DNA from: Owenia fusiformis
Taxonomy: Eukaryota; Annelida; Polychaeta; Sabellida; Oweniidae
Reading direction: 5' to 3'
Length of the DNA: 64,000 nucleotides
Assembly (NCBI GenBank): GCA_903813345.2
Contig: CAIIXF020000001.1
Coordinates: forward strand, 13,163,915-13,227,914
Of this stretch, positions 62,306-64,000 are shown in pieces. The translations under genes and the position numbers were made by a program. The notes under the pieces were generated by a model. It saw nothing but the letters and a program-made list of their open reading frames with translations. It did not search any database and was not told the origin of the DNA. Each line of letters begins with the position of its first letter. Positions within the stretch are counted from its first letter, which is position 1.

Positions 62306-62414
62306 GTGGAAAAATGGCGCACATTTGATTTCAAATTTTATGATTACGACATGACCCGTTATACATGCAGGAATTTATCGTTGGAAGGCCACGATACAGT
62401 GGCCTTAGAAGAAG
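62306..62414 (+). CDS. possible isolated coding exon
   Basis: An open frame reading EKWRTFDFKFYDYDMT, then RYTCRNLSLEGHDTVALEEG, ends at a strong donor (AAG|GTAAGA at 62415). An in-frame ATG at 62351 could start it. The amino-acid mix looks protein-like rather than AT-rich noise. No acceptor is clear upstream and no partner exon was found before the window ends. The product is not recognised. Confidence 0.25.
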
Positions 62415-62531
62415 GTAAGACCATACGGTTTAGATTGTTGCTTTTCAATGTTTTTTGGATCTTAGGTAATCTTCCCGTCAATGAAAAAACATTTGAATTT
62501 TCAAACTCATATCTTACTAAAAGTTAATAAA

Positions 62532-62719
62532 AAATGATAATCGTATGGCTATAGCTGGTACACTCCTATACACACTATATTTCAATTCATCTGAAAGGGA
62601 TTTTATTTCTGCCACATCTGGTATTGCAACGATTTATTTCAGTTCATATTTCAAAAGTATAATCAACTGACTTATCATTTGCGAAATGATAATCGTATGG
62701 CTATAGCTGGTACACTCCT
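62532..62719 (+). repeat. direct repeat pair of about 36 bp
   Basis: AAATGATAATCGTATGGC followed by TATAGCTGGTACACTCCT occurs at 62532-62567 and again at 62684-62719. The two copies flank the first unit of the 107-bp direct repeat. Confidence 0.85.
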
Positions 62720-63182
62720 CTTCATAATTTTGGCAACCGGAAGTACCCTTTTTGCATCACTTATCCAAGCTTGTTTATGTATGATCATTTGAAAAAAATC
62801 GTCAAAGTCATAAATTTCCGAACTATTGTAATTAACGAAAAACCCCGGTTGCCAAACTTATGGGGGGAGTACTGTATGATTTAAACTGACATTATGACCA
62901 TTCAAAATATACTAGAATGGCGATTTGACAAAAATCTGGCTAAAATATAGGACTGCATACTGTACATTTTAGGGTCATTGATACAAACTGTAATCGTGGT
63001 ACGGTCGGAACTGATTCTTTAGGTCGATCTTTTTGACTTTCCTTCAGGATAATATTAGAAACGCTTAATTTCAATATATTTCAATTCATCTGGAAGGGAT
63101 TTTATTTCTGCCACATCTGGTTTTGCAACGATTTATTTCAGTTCATATTTCAAAAGTATAATCAACTGACTTATCATTTGCG
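62577..63182 (+). repeat. 107-bp direct repeats 499 bases apart
   Basis: 62577-62683 and 63076-63182 both run from ATATTTCAATTCATCTG to CTTATCATTTGCG and differ at two positions. The 392 bases between hold the second 36-bp repeat and unrelated AT-rich sequence. This could be a local duplication or the ends of a short element; no gene lies between. Confidence 0.85.
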
Positions 63183-64000
63183 TAGTTATATTGCTATAAA
63201 TAAAAATGGCAATTAAAATAACGTCACATCGACTACGATTCTAATTAAAAGAAACAACAGGTGTTTTGGGGTTGTGACTCTTCTCCTCGAAATTGGACAG
63301 CTATATGTTGAATTAGAAATCTTCATCTTTCATTGTTATAGCAGCACGTAGACGGGTCAAGATGTCTTCATTTTTCATCCTCGGATTGCCAAGAGGATAC
63401 GGACTTTCTAGTTTGGGAGTACCCTTAGTCCTGACCCACGGAGCCACTAACTAGACGAAGCTGTAAAAGTACCAGAAGGGACAGTGTTATAAAATGCAAT
63501 CTTATGAAAACATACCAATGCTTCCCTGACAATTCTAATTTTGTTTTCTGAATAAAAGATTCTGATCACACACAGATTACAGAAGCTATTGAAGATTTAA
63601 AGGCCCAATATAAAATTTAAAACACTTTGGCTTATATTGTAGTCTTACCCGTTATCAAAATGTAAAACCTTTTCCTAATTTCAAAAAGTGGATTTTGAAA
63701 GGCTCTTTGTTAGTAAAATAATGAATTTATTTAAAACTATCTGTTCAAAATTTTTAGAGGTGACATATTCAGGAAATAAAGATAATAATGTCATAAATGA
63801 AAGTAAAAATAGACTATTTTGAGCACCTTTGAGCCAAATTAGTCAAATTTGAACTCCCTGGAATTCTTAAAATGTGAACCCACTTGACAAAAGCTGGCTC
63901 CAGGCCTGATCCTTCTCATTTTTTCAGATTATTTATATACTCATTTATATAAGCCGAATCTTATTTTGAAATTTATTTTGAGATATTAATTACCATGGTA
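63183..64000. other. window end, no gene recognised
   Basis: Mostly AT-rich. 63380-63460 is less AT-biased, but no frame with splice borders could be supported. Confidence 0.4.

Noticed and set aside
62577-63182. 107-bp direct repeats read as terminal repeats of a retroelement
   Set aside because: They are too short, with no coding remnant, primer site or polypurine tract between them; an ordinary duplication explains them.

Overview
The window is animal (metazoan) nuclear DNA. It is AT-rich, its genes are split by GT-AG introns, there are no operons, and many short non-coding DNA transposons are present. Repeats of the 'TCCGTCCGTCC ... ATAACTC..ATACCGG' type and the gene structures suggest a marine invertebrate, perhaps a lophotrochozoan such as a mollusc, brachiopod or annelid. 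That placement is an impression from memory, not a test. All three genes I could rebuild lie on the + strand.

Layout: (1) 1-2.7 kb holds no clear gene, only a small terminal-inverted-repeat (TIR) element. (2) 4.4-10.7 kb holds a 13-exon gene for a protein with a probable ParB/sulfiredoxin-like domain, a coiled coil and an unfamiliar C-terminal domain; its 5' end is unresolved. (3) 11.3-11.9 kb, just downstream, is a tandem array of perfect palindromes. (4) 12-31 kb is a gene-poor stretch of nearly 19 kb with nested and foldback transposons. (5) 31.2-49.6 kb is a complete 17-exon POMGNT1 gene (664 residues). It encodes the Golgi enzyme that adds beta-1,2-GlcNAc to O-linked mannose, as on alpha-dystroglycan. 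Every splice junction joins in frame. (6) 54.8-57.0 kb is a four-exon gene for a type I membrane protein (428 residues) with leucine-rich-repeat (LRR)-like sequence and an LRR C-terminal cap. Its stop codon lies inside the first unit of a 3' minisatellite. (7) 57.6-64 kb is repeat-rich: a foldback transposon, a perfect 45-bp-arm palindrome, a second small TIR element and direct repeats.

The three genes look like unrelated neighbours; nothing indicates a shared pathway. Transposon families recur throughout: five copies of a TIR family (two carrying other DNA inserted at nearly the same internal place), two copies of a long foldback element, two copies of a 'CAGGGGCATAGCC' element, two copies of a TIR element with internal tandem repeats, and six copies of a 'GTCACCACC' repeat. 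I recognised no retrovirus-like, Polinton-like or toxin-derived sequence, no CRISPR array and no RNA gene.
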